This document shows positions 17,317 to 29,253 of a stretch of DNA of 42,307 nucleotides, piece after piece (positions within the stretch are counted from its first letter, which is position 1; each line of letters begins with the position of its first letter). The translations under genes were made by a program, and so were the position numbers. Below the pieces are notes generated by a model, which saw nothing but the letters and a program-made list of their open reading frames with translations, was not told the DNA's origin and made no database searches. Source of the DNA: Rhodoferax sp. GTDB lineage: Bacteria; Pseudomonadota; Gammaproteobacteria; Burkholderiales; Burkholderiaceae_C. The stretch lies in contig JAUSNJ010000082.1 of the NCBI GenBank assembly GCA_030645355.1, forward strand, positions 1 to 42,307, given 5' to 3'.

Positions 17317-18180
17317 ATGCTGAACCGATTCGCGGCCGTGCTCGTCGTCTGTGGCGCCTGGTTTTTCGCTTCTCTTCCGGCGGTGGCGCAGCCGCCGGCG
17401 ATACAGTATTTTCCGGTCGGACCGATCTACGAATACCGGTGGAAGCTGTTGGAACTGGCTCTCGCCCATGCCCCGGCGAAAACTGCCGACGAACCGACCC
17501 GGCTGGTACCTTACGCGGACGATGTGACCCAAAACCGCGGCATGCACCTGCTGCAGACCGGGGGCATTGACGTTATCGCTCTGGGCACCAATGCCGAACG
17601 GGAAGCAAAGATGCTGCCCATCAAGATCGACATCCTGCGCGGCATCGTGGGTTTTCGGGTGTTCGTTATCCGCGCCTTCGATCAGGCGCGCATCGCCGGC
17701 ATGGACGAAAAGGCCTTGCGCAAGGAGTTGACCTTCGGCCTGAACAGCCAGTGGGCGGACCTGCCCATCATGCGCGCCAACGGATTCACGGTCGAAACCT
17801 CCTCCAGCTATGAAAACCTGTTTGGCATGCTGGTGGCCAAGCGCTTCGACGCTTTTCCGCGCGGCCTCAATGAAGCCGGCCGCGAACTCGACGAGCGCAG
17901 ACTAGCCTACCCGCAGCTGGCCGTGGAGCGGACCAAGGCGCTGTACTTTCCCTACCCGGTGTACTTTTGGGTCAACAAGGACAACACGGCACTGGCCCAA
18001 CGCATCGAGCGCGGGCTGACGGCTGCGCTGGCCGATGGGTCGTTTCGCAAACTGTTCGAGACCTACCATGCGACGGAAATCGCCCTGCTGGCAAAGGAAA
18101 AACGCCACGTTATCCGGCTGAACAATCCTGTTTTGCCGGCGGGCACGGTAGCGCCCGACACCCACTGGTGGTGGCGTTAA
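17317..18180 (+). CDS. Periplasmic substrate-binding-like protein, probable sensor partner
   Basis: 287 residues with a clear signal peptide (MLNRFAAVLVVCGAWFF then AVAQ). The mature part shows the two-lobed type II periplasmic-binding fold in outline (IDILRGIVGFRVFVIRAF, TFGLNSQWADLPIMRANGF, YPVYFWVNKDNTALAQRIERGL). No permease or ATPase gene is near. Instead the next gene, 30 bp on, is a hybrid sensor kinase, so the protein more likely presents a ligand to the kinase than feeds a transporter (inference). ATG 17317 is selected because AAGGA lies 9 nt upstream and it begins the signal peptide; the frame is open 108 bp further upstream without signal-like sequence. Confidence 0.8.
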   Translation: MLNRFAAVLVVCGAWFFASLPAVAQPPAIQYFPVGPIYEYRWKLLELALAHAPAKTADEPTRLVPYADDVTQNRGMHLLQTGGIDVIALGTNAEREAKMLPIKIDILRGIVGFRVFVIRAFDQARIAGMDEKALRKELTFGLNSQWADLPIMRANGFTVETSSSYENLFGMLVAKRFDAFPRGLNEAGRELDERRLAYPQLAVERTKALYFPYPVYFWVNKDNTALAQRIERGLTAALADGSFRKLFETYHATEIALLAKEKRHVIRLNNPVLPAGTVAPDTHWWWR

Positions 18181-18210
18181 GATGGCCTGCACCGACCCAA
18201 AGGAAGACTG

Positions 18211-21249
<3,039 letters not shown>

Positions 21250-21256
21250 CCCCTCC

Positions 21257-23809
21257 ATGACCCTTACCACCAACGGCCGCGCGCGCATTTTGATCGTTGA
21301 CGATGTCAACGAGAACCTGCATGCGCTGATGCACATCCTGCGTGACACCTATGCCATCGTGGCGGCCAACACGGGCGAAAAGGCGATCGAGCTGGCCCAG
21401 CGCCTGCCGCAACCGGACCTGATTTTGCTGGACATCAAGATGCCTGGCATGGACGGTTATTCCGTGCTGGCCAAGCTCAAGGCCAACCCGCAAACGGCCG
21501 ACATCCCCGTGATCTTTGTGACCGCGCTGGCCGAGGCCGCCGATGAGGCGCGTGGCCTGACCCTGGGCGTGGCCGACTACATCACCAAGCCGGTCAATCC
21601 CGACCTGTTGCACCGGCGCATCCACACCCAGCTGGAGCTGCAACGCCACCGCCGCAACCCGCTGACGCTGGATTTCAAGCAGCACACGGATCCCGAAAAC
21701 CGGCCCACGCTGCTGCTGGTGGACGATGTGCCTGACAACATCCACGAGTTGATGGAAGCGCTCAAAGACGACTACCGCATCATGGTTGCCAATTCCGGTA
21801 CTAAAGCCATTGAGCTGGTGCAAGGCCCGACCCCGCCCGATCTGGTGCTGCTGGACATCGTGATGCCCGCGATGGATGGCTACGAGGTCTGCCGGCGCAT
21901 CAAGGCCACGCCGCTGGGCAATCGCATACCCGTTATTTTTGTCACGGTGGTCGACGCGACCCCGCAGAAGGTAAGGGGCTTTGACCTCGGGGGTGCCGAC
22001 TACATCACCAAACCCTTTGACATCGACGAAGTCCGGGCACGGGTGCGCACGCACCTGGAGCTGGCCCGCTTGCGCCGCTCGCTGGAACTGCTGGTGGCAC
22101 AGCGCACCGCGCTACTCAACAAGAGTGAGGAAAAGTACCGCATCCTGGCGGACTACTCGCCCAATTGGGAGTACTGGATGGCGCCCGATGGCAGCTACCT
22201 GTATGTGTCACCCGCCTGCGAGCAGGAAACCGGCTATGTGCAGGAGGATTTTTTTGCCGATCCCGGCCTGATGGAAAAGATCATCCACCCCGACGACCTG
22301 GCAGCCTGGCGCGCGCAGGGCCCGGCGGCTACGGGTGTCGCACCCGCTCCGCTGGTTTTCCGCATCCGCGCCAAGGATGGCAGCGAACACTGGATAGAGC
22401 ATGTGCACAAGGCCGTGCTCGATGCGCAGGGCCAGGTCCTGGGGCAACGCGGCTCGCACCGGGACATCTCCAAGCGCCGCGAGGCCGAAGAGCGGCTGGA
22501 CTTTTTCATCAACCGTGACCCACTCACCGGCCTGCCCAATCGCGCCCTGTTCCACGAACTGCTGGGCCACACCCTGCAGCGGGCCGAGCGCGACCAGGCG
22601 CAGTTTGCGCTGCTGTTTGTGGACATGGACAACTTCAAGGCCATCAACGAGAGCCTGGGCCACAGCCTGGGCGACCAGGTGCTGATTGAGGCCGGCCGAC
22701 GCCTCAAGGAACTGCTGCCAGACCGCGATGCCATTGCCCGTATCAGCGGCGACGAGTTCAACATCATCCTGCACGATAGCGAGGGCATGCCAGGCTTTGA
22801 TCTGGTGACCCAACGCATGATCGACGCCCTGGCCCGTCCCTTTGAGCTCGATGGTCACAGCCTGTATGTCGGCGCCAGCGCCGGCATTGCGTTGTATCCG
22901 GCCGACGGCACGACCGCCGAAACCCTGCAAAGCAATGCCGAGGCCGCACTGCACCAGGCCAAACTGCGCGGGCGCGGCATGTTGCACTTCTTTTCGCCCG
23001 AGATGAGTGGCCGGGCCAAGGCGCGCCTGACGCTGGAAGCCGACCTGCGCCGCTCGGTCGAGCGCGACGAGTTGCGGGTGCACTACCAGCCCCAGGTCGA
23101 CCTGGCCAGTGGGCTGGTGGTGGGACTGGAAGCGCTGGTGCGCTGGCAGCATCCGCAGCGGGGTCTGATTCCACCCATCGAATTCATTCCGCTGGCAGAA
23201 GAAAGCGGTTATGTGGTCCAGTTGGGCGACTGGGTCTTGCACAACGCGTGTCGCCAGATCAAACGCTGGTCGGATGCCGGGCTGGCGCCGCGCCAGGTGT
23301 CGGTCAATGTGTCGGCCATCCAGCTGAGCCGCGGCCATCTGGTCGAGTCGGTCCGCGATGCGCTGCGGGAAACCGGCATCGCTGCGCACCAGCTGGAGCT
23401 GGAAATCACCGAGAGCAGCGTCATGCTGGACCGCGAAAAATCCTTGCAATCGCTGGCGGATCTCAAGGCGCTGGGGGTGAAACTGTCGATTGATGACTTT
23501 GGCACCGGCTATTCGTCGATGGCCTACCTGCAGCAGTTAGAGGTGCACAAACTCAAGGTGGACATGGCCTTTGTGCGTGACATGACCACCAACGCCGGCA
23601 ACGCCTCCATCGTCAAGGCCGTGATCGCACTGGGACACAGTCTGGGACTGGAAGTCATCGCCGAAGGGGTGGAAACACTGGACCAGGCGCGGCAGCTGCG
23701 CCAGCTGGAATGCGACGTCATTCAGGGCTACCTGATCAGCCGCCCCCTGCCGGTGGACGCCATGACAGACTTTTTGGCGACGTTCAAGCCCCTGGACGCA
23801 GGCATCTAG
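21257..23809 (+). CDS. REC-REC-PAS-GGDEF-EAL response regulator
   Basis: 850-residue soluble protein. Two receiver domains carry Asp59 ([11 protein letters not shown]) and Asp200 ([11 protein letters not shown]), each followed by DYITKP. PAS spans about 290-410. The GGDEF domain carries SGDEF at 497-501 instead of GGDEF, with [12 protein letters not shown] intact. The EAL domain keeps EALVRW at 625, [41 protein letters not shown] and [12 protein letters not shown]. Phosphodiesterase activity is therefore expected; cyclase activity is doubtful but SGDEF variants can be active. It starts 7 bp after the hybrid kinase gene and is its probable output, so a periplasmic signal would change cyclic di-GMP levels. 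Confidence 0.93.
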   Translation: MTLTTNGRARILIVDDVNENLHALMHILRDTYAIVAANTGEKAIELAQRLPQPDLILLDIKMPGMDGYSVLAKLKANPQTADIPVIFVTALAEAADEARGLTLGVADYITKPVNPDLLHRRIHTQLELQRHRRNPLTLDFKQHTDPENRPTLLLVDDVPDNIHELMEALKDDYRIMVANSGTKAIELVQGPTPPDLVLLDIVMPAMDGYEVCRRIKATPLGNRIPVIFVTVVDATPQKVRGFDLGGADYITKPFDIDEVRARVRTHLELARLRRSLELLVAQRTALLNKSEEKYRILADYSPNWEYWMAPDGSYLYVSPACEQETGYVQEDFFADPGLMEKIIHPDDLAAWRAQGPAATGVAPAPLVFRIRAKDGSEHWIEHVHKAVLDAQGQVLGQRGSHRDISKRREAEERLDFFINRDPLTGLPNRALFHELLGHTLQRAERDQAQFALLFVDMDNFKAINESLGHSLGDQVLIEAGRRLKELLPDRDAIARISGDEFNIILHDSEGMPGFDLVTQRMIDALARPFELDGHSLYVGASAGIALYPADGTTAETLQSNAEAALHQAKLRGRGMLHFFSPEMSGRAKARLTLEADLRRSVERDELRVHYQPQVDLASGLVVGLEALVRWQHPQRGLIPPIEFIPLAEESGYVVQLGDWVLHNACRQIKRWSDAGLAPRQVSVNVSAIQLSRGHLVESVRDALRETGIAAHQLELEITESSVMLDREKSLQSLADLKALGVKLSIDDFGTGYSSMAYLQQLEVHKLKVDMAFVRDMTTNAGNASIVKAVIALGHSLGLEVIAEGVETLDQARQLRQLECDVIQGYLISRPLPVDAMTDFLATFKPLDAGI

Positions 23810-23897
23810 CCTTGTCAGCTGTGGCAAACTCCCGCCCTTGATAGAAATTCGGGGGCCGTTCTGGCGCCCACCTACCTGAGTCAGCGTTTTTCCCGCC

Positions 23898-26357
23898 ATG
23901 CAAAAAATCATCGCGCAGATCGCGCAAGAAATCCGTGTTCGTCCCCAACAGGTGGAAGCCGCCGTGCAACTGCTCGATGGCGGCGCCACCGTGCCCTTTA
24001 TCGCCCGCTACCGCAAGGAGGTCACCGACGGGCTGGACGACATCCAGTTGCGCGAGCTCGAAGCCCGCCTGTCCTACCTGCGCGAACTGCGCGACCGCAA
24101 AGAGGCCGTCTGCAAGGCCATTGACGAGCAGGGCAAGCTGACGCCCGTGCTGATCGCTGCCATCCACAACGCCGCCACCAAGCAGGAGGTGGAAGACATT
24201 TACCTGCCGTTCAAGCTCAAGCGCCGCACCAAGGGCCAGTTGGCCCGGGAAGCCGGGCTGGAGCCGCTGGCCGATGCGCTGTTCAACGACCCCACGCTGG
24301 TACCGGCCGAAGCCGCTGTGGCCTATCTGATCCCCATGCGCCCGGTGGTGGAGGGCGAAGACAAGGAGCCCGATTTCTCCACCGTGCAAGCGGTGCTGGA
24401 TGGTGTGCGTGATCTGCTCTCCGAACGCTGGGCCGAGAACCCGGCCCTGGTGCAGGACCTGCGCGAATGGCTGTGGTCCGAGGGCCTGTTGAAATCCACG
24501 CTGATGGACGGCAAGGACGAAAACAACGCCGATGTCGCCAAGTTCCGCGACTACTTTGACTACGACGAACCCATTGGCCGCGTGCCCTCGCACCGGGCTT
24601 TGGCTGTGTTCCGGGGGCGGGCGCTGGAGATCCTGGATGCCAAGCTCGTGCTTCCAGAGCCGGAGCTTGGATCAAATAGGCCTCTAGCCCTCGCCAATTC
24701 TGCACCAGCCGCTACCAAAACAGGAGCATCTGCAACACCGGGTCGCGCTGCACCGGTAGTGTCTCTGGCCGAAGGCCGTATCGCTTTGAAGCTGGGCTGG
24801 AGCCATGCCGGTCGCGCGGCCGACGATCTGATCCGCAAATGCGTGGCATGGACCTGGAAGGTCAAGCTCAGCATGTCCACCGAGCGCGACCTGTTCACCC
24901 GGTTGCGCGAAGAGGCCGAGAAGGTGGCGATCAAGGTGTTTGCCGACAACCTTCGCGACCTGTTGCTGGCCGCTCCGGCCGGTCCACGTGTGGTGATGGG
25001 CCTGGACCCCGGCATCCGTACCGGCGTCAAGGTGGCGGTGGTGGATTCCACCGGCAAGCTGGTGGAGACCGCCACGGTGTTCCCACACGAGCCCAAGCGC
25101 GATTGGGAAGGCTCGCTACACGCGCTGGGCAAGCTGTGCGCCAAGCACAGCGTGAACCTGATCGCCATTGGCAACGGCACGGCCAGCCGCGAGACCGACA
25201 AACTGGCCGGCGACCTGATCAAGCTGCTGGCCAAGATGGCCGCCCAGGCCGGCGCGCCCGAGATCAAGGTGGATAAGGTGGTGGTGTCCGAGGCCGGCGC
25301 CTCGGTCTATTCCGCCAGCGAATTTGCGTCCCAAGAGATGCCCGATGTGGATGTCAGCCTGCGCGGCGCGGCGTCGATTGCACGGCGCCTGCAGGACCCG
25401 CTGGCCGAGCTGGTCAAGATCGATCCCAAGAGCATTGGCGTGGGCCAATACCAGCACGACGTCAACCAGAGCGAACTGGCCCGCACGCTGGACACCGTGG
25501 TGGAAGACTGTGTGAACTCGGTCGGTGTGGACCTGAATACGGCCAGCGTGCCGCTGCTGAGCCGCGTGTCTGGTCTGTCCGGCACCGTGGCCAAGGCCGT
25601 GGTGCGGTGGCGCGAGGCCAATGGCGCCTTTGGCAGCCGCCAGGATTTGCTCAAGGTCACCGGCCTGGGGGCCAAGACCTTCGAGCAGGCGGCAGGCTTT
25701 TTGCGCATTCGCGGTGGCAACAACCCGCTGGACATGACCGGCGTGCACCCCGAGACCTACCCGGTCGTGGAACAGATCATTGCCAAAACCGGCAAGCCGG
25801 TAGCCGAGATCATGGGCCGCGCCGACATGCTCAAGACGCTGCGCCCCGAGCTGTTCGCCAACGAGAAATTCGGTGTCATCACCGTCAAGGACATTCTGGG
25901 CGAGCTGGAAAAGCCCGGCCGCGATCCGCGCCCCGACTTCAAGGTGGCGCGCTTCAACGACGGCGTGGACGACATCAAAGATCTGAAGGAAGGCATGATC
26001 CTGGAGGGCACCGTCAGCAACGTGGCCGCCTTTGGCGCCTTTATCGACCTGGGCGTGCACCAGGACGGCCTGGTCCATGTGAGCCAGTTGGCGCACAAGT
26101 TCGTCAACGACGCACGCGAAGTGGTCAAGACCGGAGACATCGTCAAGGTCCAAGTGGTGGAAGTGGACGTGGCCCGCAAGCGCATTGCATTGACGATGAA
26201 GATTGGCGCAGCTCCGGCGCGATCGGCCAGCGACAGGGCAGGGGACAACCGCTACCAGAGCGCCGGACGGGGCCAAAGCCAGCAGGGCGGTCAAGTTGGC
26301 AGTGCGTCCTTGGGCGCCTCGGCCATGGCTTCGGCCTTTGCCAAGCTCAAGCGATAG
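23898..26357 (+). CDS. tex: Tex, S1-domain transcription accessory protein, with inserted repeat
   Basis: 819-residue nucleic-acid-binding protein of the Tex family (Bordetella Tex, E. coli YhgF). The N-terminal helical part has IARYRKEVTDGLDDIQLRELE. A YqgF/RNase H-like domain begins near 365 (VMGLDPGIRTGVKVAVVD), followed by helix-hairpin-helix motifs (about 520-610, SVGVDLNTASVPLLSRVSGL), an S1 domain (about 696-765, EGTVSNVAAFGAFIDLGVHQ) and a Gln/Gly/Ser-rich tail. Residues 259-277 (within GSNRPLALANSAPAATKTGA) are encoded by a reversed 54-nt repeat and are followed by more low-complexity sequence before the conserved RIALKLGWSH. The family has a short linker here, so the protein should tolerate it. 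It is convergent with the minus-strand gene ending 18 bp away. Confidence 0.95.
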   Translation: MQKIIAQIAQEIRVRPQQVEAAVQLLDGGATVPFIARYRKEVTDGLDDIQLRELEARLSYLRELRDRKEAVCKAIDEQGKLTPVLIAAIHNAATKQEVEDIYLPFKLKRRTKGQLAREAGLEPLADALFNDPTLVPAEAAVAYLIPMRPVVEGEDKEPDFSTVQAVLDGVRDLLSERWAENPALVQDLREWLWSEGLLKSTLMDGKDENNADVAKFRDYFDYDEPIGRVPSHRALAVFRGRALEILDAKLVLPEPELGSNRPLALANSAPAATKTGASATPGRAAPVVSLAEGRIALKLGWSHAGRAADDLIRKCVAWTWKVKLSMSTERDLFTRLREEAEKVAIKVFADNLRDLLLAAPAGPRVVMGLDPGIRTGVKVAVVDSTGKLVETATVFPHEPKRDWEGSLHALGKLCAKHSVNLIAIGNGTASRETDKLAGDLIKLLAKMAAQAGAPEIKVDKVVVSEAGASVYSASEFASQEMPDVDVSLRGAASIARRLQDPLAELVKIDPKSIGVGQYQHDVNQSELARTLDTVVEDCVNSVGVDLNTASVPLLSRVSGLSGTVAKAVVRWREANGAFGSRQDLLKVTGLGAKTFEQAAGFLRIRGGNNPLDMTGVHPETYPVVEQIIAKTGKPVAEIMGRADMLKTLRPELFANEKFGVITVKDILGELEKPGRDPRPDFKVARFNDGVDDIKDLKEGMILEGTVSNVAAFGAFIDLGVHQDGLVHVSQLAHKFVNDAREVVKTGDIVKVQVVEVDVARKRIALTMKIGAAPARSASDRAGDNRYQSAGRGQSQQGGQVGSASLGASAMASAFAKLKR
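24674..24727 (-). repeat. 54-nt dispersed element, copy 5 (in frame, antisense, in tex)
   Basis: Plus strand reads AAATAGGCCTCTAGCCCTCG at its start. On the minus strand it begins GCTCCTGTTTTGGTAGC and has GAGGGCTAGAGGCC from offset 36. It is the only genic copy opposed to its gene; the host reads NRPLALANSAPAATKTGA. ATC stands immediately on both sides, as also at the ygfZ copy. Confidence 0.8.
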
Positions 26358-26374
26358 GGGCGCGGGCTAGCTCG

Positions 26375-27121
26375 CTATGGGGCGCTCAAACGGTACTTGT
26401 CGATTACACGCGCGAGTCGGCCATCCCTCTTCATGCGCCCCAGTTCCCGGTTGAAGTGGGCCACAAACTCTGACCACTGGGGTCCGAACATGAGCCGGTA
26501 TTCGTAGCCATCGAGCTCTGTTTCGGACGCGGTGAACTGGTCATGCAGGTTTTCGGTCTTGATCAGCCATAGCGCGACTAATTCGTTCATGACCAGCGCA
26601 TCGGTTCGTCCCGCCTGCAGCATCAGCAGCATGGATTTTTCGGTACCGGCGTCTGCACGCAGGATCTTCTTGGAATCAAAGTACGGCGTCAACAGCGGAT
26701 AGATGTAGCCCAGGTGTGTCCCCAGCGACTTGCCCAGCAGATCGTCTGGCGAGCGGTAATTCAAGGGGGCTTGCCGACGCGAAAAAACCAGGTCCCGGAT
26801 CCGTACGACGGGGTCTGTAAACAGGAATACCTTGGGGTCACCGCCCCACTCGATGGCCCGGGGTGATGCGTCCAGCTGCTTATCCAGAATCATCTGCTCC
26901 ACGCGCTTCTTCGGAGCATCCGTGTGCCGAATCTGGTAACCCTGAAGGGCTGCGATTTCCCGCAACACATCCACCACGATGCCGGAAGTTGGCTGACCGG
27001 GTGCAACGATGATGAAGGGGGGAAACCCGCCGGGTGGAGTGGCCAGACGTATCGTCTTGTCAGCCGCCAAAGCGTTGCCCATCCACATGATGAGTACAAA
27101 CAAGGGGAACAGGCGCTTCAT
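26375..27121 (-). CDS. Orphan periplasmic solute-binding protein, family 3-like
   Basis: 248 residues. A signal peptide (MKRLFPLFVLIMWMGNALA, cut before ADK) precedes a type II periplasmic-binding fold (KTIRLATPPGGFPPFIIV, GIVVDVLREIAALQGY, LDASPRAIEWGGD, LGTHLGYIYPLL, GRTDALVMNELVALWLI, and the final FNRELGRMKRDGRLARVIDKY). This is the layout of polar amino-acid binding proteins, but no permease gene is nearby. It may be a free-standing sensor or a lone binding protein. The ATG at 27121 is chosen because it begins the signal peptide. A divergent HDOD gene starts 97 bp away; tex converges on the other side. Confidence 0.87.
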   Translation of the reverse strand: MKRLFPLFVLIMWMGNALAADKTIRLATPPGGFPPFIIVAPGQPTSGIVVDVLREIAALQGYQIRHTDAPKKRVEQMILDKQLDASPRAIEWGGDPKVFLFTDPVVRIRDLVFSRRQAPLNYRSPDDLLGKSLGTHLGYIYPLLTPYFDSKKILRADAGTEKSMLLMLQAGRTDALVMNELVALWLIKTENLHDQFTASETELDGYEYRLMFGPQWSEFVAHFNRELGRMKRDGRLARVIDKYRLSAP

Positions 27122-27217
27122 GGTGGGCGTACCTCGGTACTTTGTCATGGCACTGTACCCGATGCAGAGCCCTTCGCAACCGGGCCATAATGAAATACCT
27201 ATGAGGACCTCCCTATC

Positions 27218-28024
27218 ATGAAACTCAGTGCGTTGCTGGAACTGCAGTTCAATTTGCCCAGCATCCCCAAGGTCGTGGCGCTGCTGCTGTCGGAGCTGGA
27301 TCGCCCCGAAGTCGACCTGCGAAAAATCACCCAGCTGATCAGCACCGACCCGGCACTCACCACGCGCCTGCTGCAGCTGGCCAACTCCTCTTTCTTCAAG
27401 CTGTCGGGCAAGATCAGCAGCGTCTCCGAAGCGCTGGCGGTGCTCGATCTGGCCCATGTGAAAACCATGGCCCAAGCGGCTGCCAGCAGCACGTCGCCCA
27501 AGGCGGTTCCGGGCATCAATCTGGCACGGTTTTGGGAGTACAGCCTGAACACTGCGCGGGTGTCGCGCGCGCTGGCCGGTCTGGTGCGGCAAAACCAGCA
27601 GGCCGCCTTTACCTGCGGGCTGATACACGCCATTGGTGAGCTGGCCATGCACCTGGCCATGCCCGAGGTGATGGTCCCGCTGGACAAGGACGTGCCGCCC
27701 CTTGATATGCGCCGAGCGCGCGCCGAGCGCCGCGAGTTTGGCTACTGCTATGCCTCGGTCGGCGCGGGCTATGCGCGCATGTGGCAATTTCCGGAGCCCA
27801 TGGTGGATGCCCTGGAGCACCAATACGCCCCGTTTGAGAACAATGTGTACGAGCCACTGGCCGGTGTCATCCACCTGGCATCGTGGCGGGCCCGGGGCAA
27901 GGAGGCGGGTCTGAGTGAACGCGCGCTGGCTGTCTCTTTTCCCGATCCGGTGGGAATTGCGCTTGACCTGGACATCGACGCCGTGCTGCAGCAAGACCCG
28001 TTTGACTGGGCCGCGCATACGTGA
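27218..28024 (+). CDS. HDOD-domain protein
   Basis: 268 residues covering a single HDOD domain (LPSIPKVVALLLSELDRPEV, LISTDPALTTRLLQLANSSFF, SVSEALAVLDL, FTCGLIHAIGELAM). HDOD proteins are non-enzymatic relatives of HD phosphohydrolases and act in signalling, often near cyclic di-GMP or chemotaxis genes; no target can be named here. GAGGA lies about 10 nt before ATG 27218. Its TGA overlaps the GTG start of the patatin-like gene, so the two are probably translated together. Confidence 0.9.
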   Translation: MKLSALLELQFNLPSIPKVVALLLSELDRPEVDLRKITQLISTDPALTTRLLQLANSSFFKLSGKISSVSEALAVLDLAHVKTMAQAAASSTSPKAVPGINLARFWEYSLNTARVSRALAGLVRQNQQAAFTCGLIHAIGELAMHLAMPEVMVPLDKDVPPLDMRRARAERREFGYCYASVGAGYARMWQFPEPMVDALEHQYAPFENNVYEPLAGVIHLASWRARGKEAGLSERALAVSFPDPVGIALDLDIDAVLQQDPFDWAAHT

Positions 28025-29253
28025 CCCCCGCGCTCCATATTTACGCCGGGCCAATGGCCCGCGAGGCCATCGCCAAAAACGGTTTGCAGCCTGGCGACAT
28101 CCGCACCATTCCGGCAGCGGCGGGCGGCCCCAAGGGGCTGCTGCTGGGTGCCCTGGACCGGTTCATCTTTGGTGACTGGCTGCCCCGCTCCACTCAGCCG
28201 ATTGACCTGGTTGGCGCCTCGATTGGCGCCTGGCGCATGTCCACCGCCTGTCTGAACCAGCCTGTCGCCGCCTTCGCTCGTCTGGAGCATGACTACATCC
28301 ACCAGGACTACGCCGTGCCGCCCGGTCAAAAGCGGCTGGCCGCGGCACAGATCAGCGAGCTGTTTGGCAAAAACCTGCAGGCTTTCTACGCCGGTCGGGT
28401 GGATGAGATTCTGTCGCATCCCCGCTTTCGCCTGCACATCGTCACCTCGCGCGGACGCCACCTGCTGAACACCGAACACGGTTTGCGCACACCCCTGGGC
28501 TACTTCGGCGCCTACCTGACGAATGTGGTGCGTCGCAAAAGCATGGGGGCCTGGCTGGAGCGCGTGGTGTTTTCAAGCCCCGTGTGTGACCCCCACGCTC
28601 CGCCGCTACGCGGGTCGCTGCCCCCCGAGGGGGCTAACCTGCCTTGGGGCGGCCCTGCGGCAGGTTGCACTTGTGCACCACTTCCATTCGGTACGCAGGA
28701 CTACCGCACGCGCCAGGTAGCATTGAGCGAACGCAATTTCAATCCGGCGCTGCAGGCAAGCTGCTCCATTCCCTTTGTGCTCCAGGCGGTCCACAACATC
28801 CCGGGCGCTCCACCGGGCGCCTATTGGGATGGCGGCTTCACCGACTACCACCTTCATTTGAACTATCCGGCCGCCGTTCGCAACACTACGAATTCAATAG
28901 CAACATACCCAATGGATTCGAGGGCTAGCGGTCAGAATGACCAACAGGGTTTGGTGCTGTACCCGCATTTCCAGAAGGCCGTGGTGCCGGGCTGGCTGGA
29001 CAAGAGCCTGAAGTGGCGCCACCGTGCCACCCACCATCTCGACACCATGGTGCTGCTGGCGCCCAACCCCGAGTGGGTCAAGACCCTGCCCAATGGCAAG
29101 CTGCCTGACCGCACCGACTTCACCCACTACGGCAATGACCTGGCCGGGCGGGTAAAGGCCTGGAACACGGCGTGCAGTGCCAGTGCGCAACTGGTGGATG
29201 AGTTTGCGGCCTGGTTGGAACGACCTGACCCCCAGCTGGTTCAACCCCTATGA
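28021..29253 (+). CDS. Patatin-like phospholipase with two different in-frame repeat insertions
   Basis: 410 residues, starting at GTG 28021 inside the HDOD stop. Patatin marks are the oxyanion glycine stretch AAAGGPKGLL, the nucleophile motif GASIG (Ser67) and DGG with Asp270 (YWDGGFTDYH), giving the Ser-Asp dyad. It is predicted to act on phospholipid or another acyl ester. Two regions do not look native. Residues about 190-216 (PHAPPLRGSLPPEGANLPWG...) are encoded by a GC-rich palindromic repeat, and residues 289-306 (TTNSIATYPMDSRASGQN) by a 54-nt element. Both keep the frame, and conserved sequence resumes after each (FGTQDYRTRQV; GLVLYPHFQKAVVPGW). Ser67 and Asp270 are untouched. The stop overlaps the next start as ATGA. 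Confidence 0.87.
   Translation: MTPALHIYAGPMAREAIAKNGLQPGDIRTIPAAAGGPKGLLLGALDRFIFGDWLPRSTQPIDLVGASIGAWRMSTACLNQPVAAFARLEHDYIHQDYAVPPGQKRLAAAQISELFGKNLQAFYAGRVDEILSHPRFRLHIVTSRGRHLLNTEHGLRTPLGYFGAYLTNVVRRKSMGAWLERVVFSSPVCDPHAPPLRGSLPPEGANLPWGGPAAGCTCAPLPFGTQDYRTRQVALSERNFNPALQASCSIPFVLQAVHNIPGAPPGAYWDGGFTDYHLHLNYPAAVRNTTNSIATYPMDSRASGQNDQQGLVLYPHFQKAVVPGWLDKSLKWRHRATHHLDTMVLLAPNPEWVKTLPNGKLPDRTDFTHYGNDLAGRVKAWNTACSASAQLVDEFAAWLERPDPQLVQPL
28587..28666. repeat. GC-rich palindromic repeat inserted in patatin-like gene
   Basis: About 80 bp including CCGC-TAC-GCGG, CCCC-CGA-GGGG and an 8-bp inverted repeat AACCTGCC (28636-28643) / GGCAGGTT (28659-28666). From memory this resembles a GC-rich intergenic motif common in Comamonadaceae; only one copy is in this window. 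Borders are approximate. It reads through in frame as a Pro/Gly-rich loop. Confidence 0.6.
28885..28938 (+). repeat. 54-nt dispersed element, copy 6 (in frame in patatin-like gene)
   Basis: Begins ACTACGAATTCAATAGC, with GAGGGCTAG from offset 36. Same strand and same reading phase as the copy in the GST-like gene (first base of element is first base of a codon). Confidence 0.78.

Noticed and set aside
28585..28940. Frameshift or sequencing error in the patatin-like gene suggested by odd Pro/Gly and Ser-rich stretches
   Set aside because: Conserved sequence continues in the same frame after both stretches, and both coincide with repeats whose lengths keep the frame.
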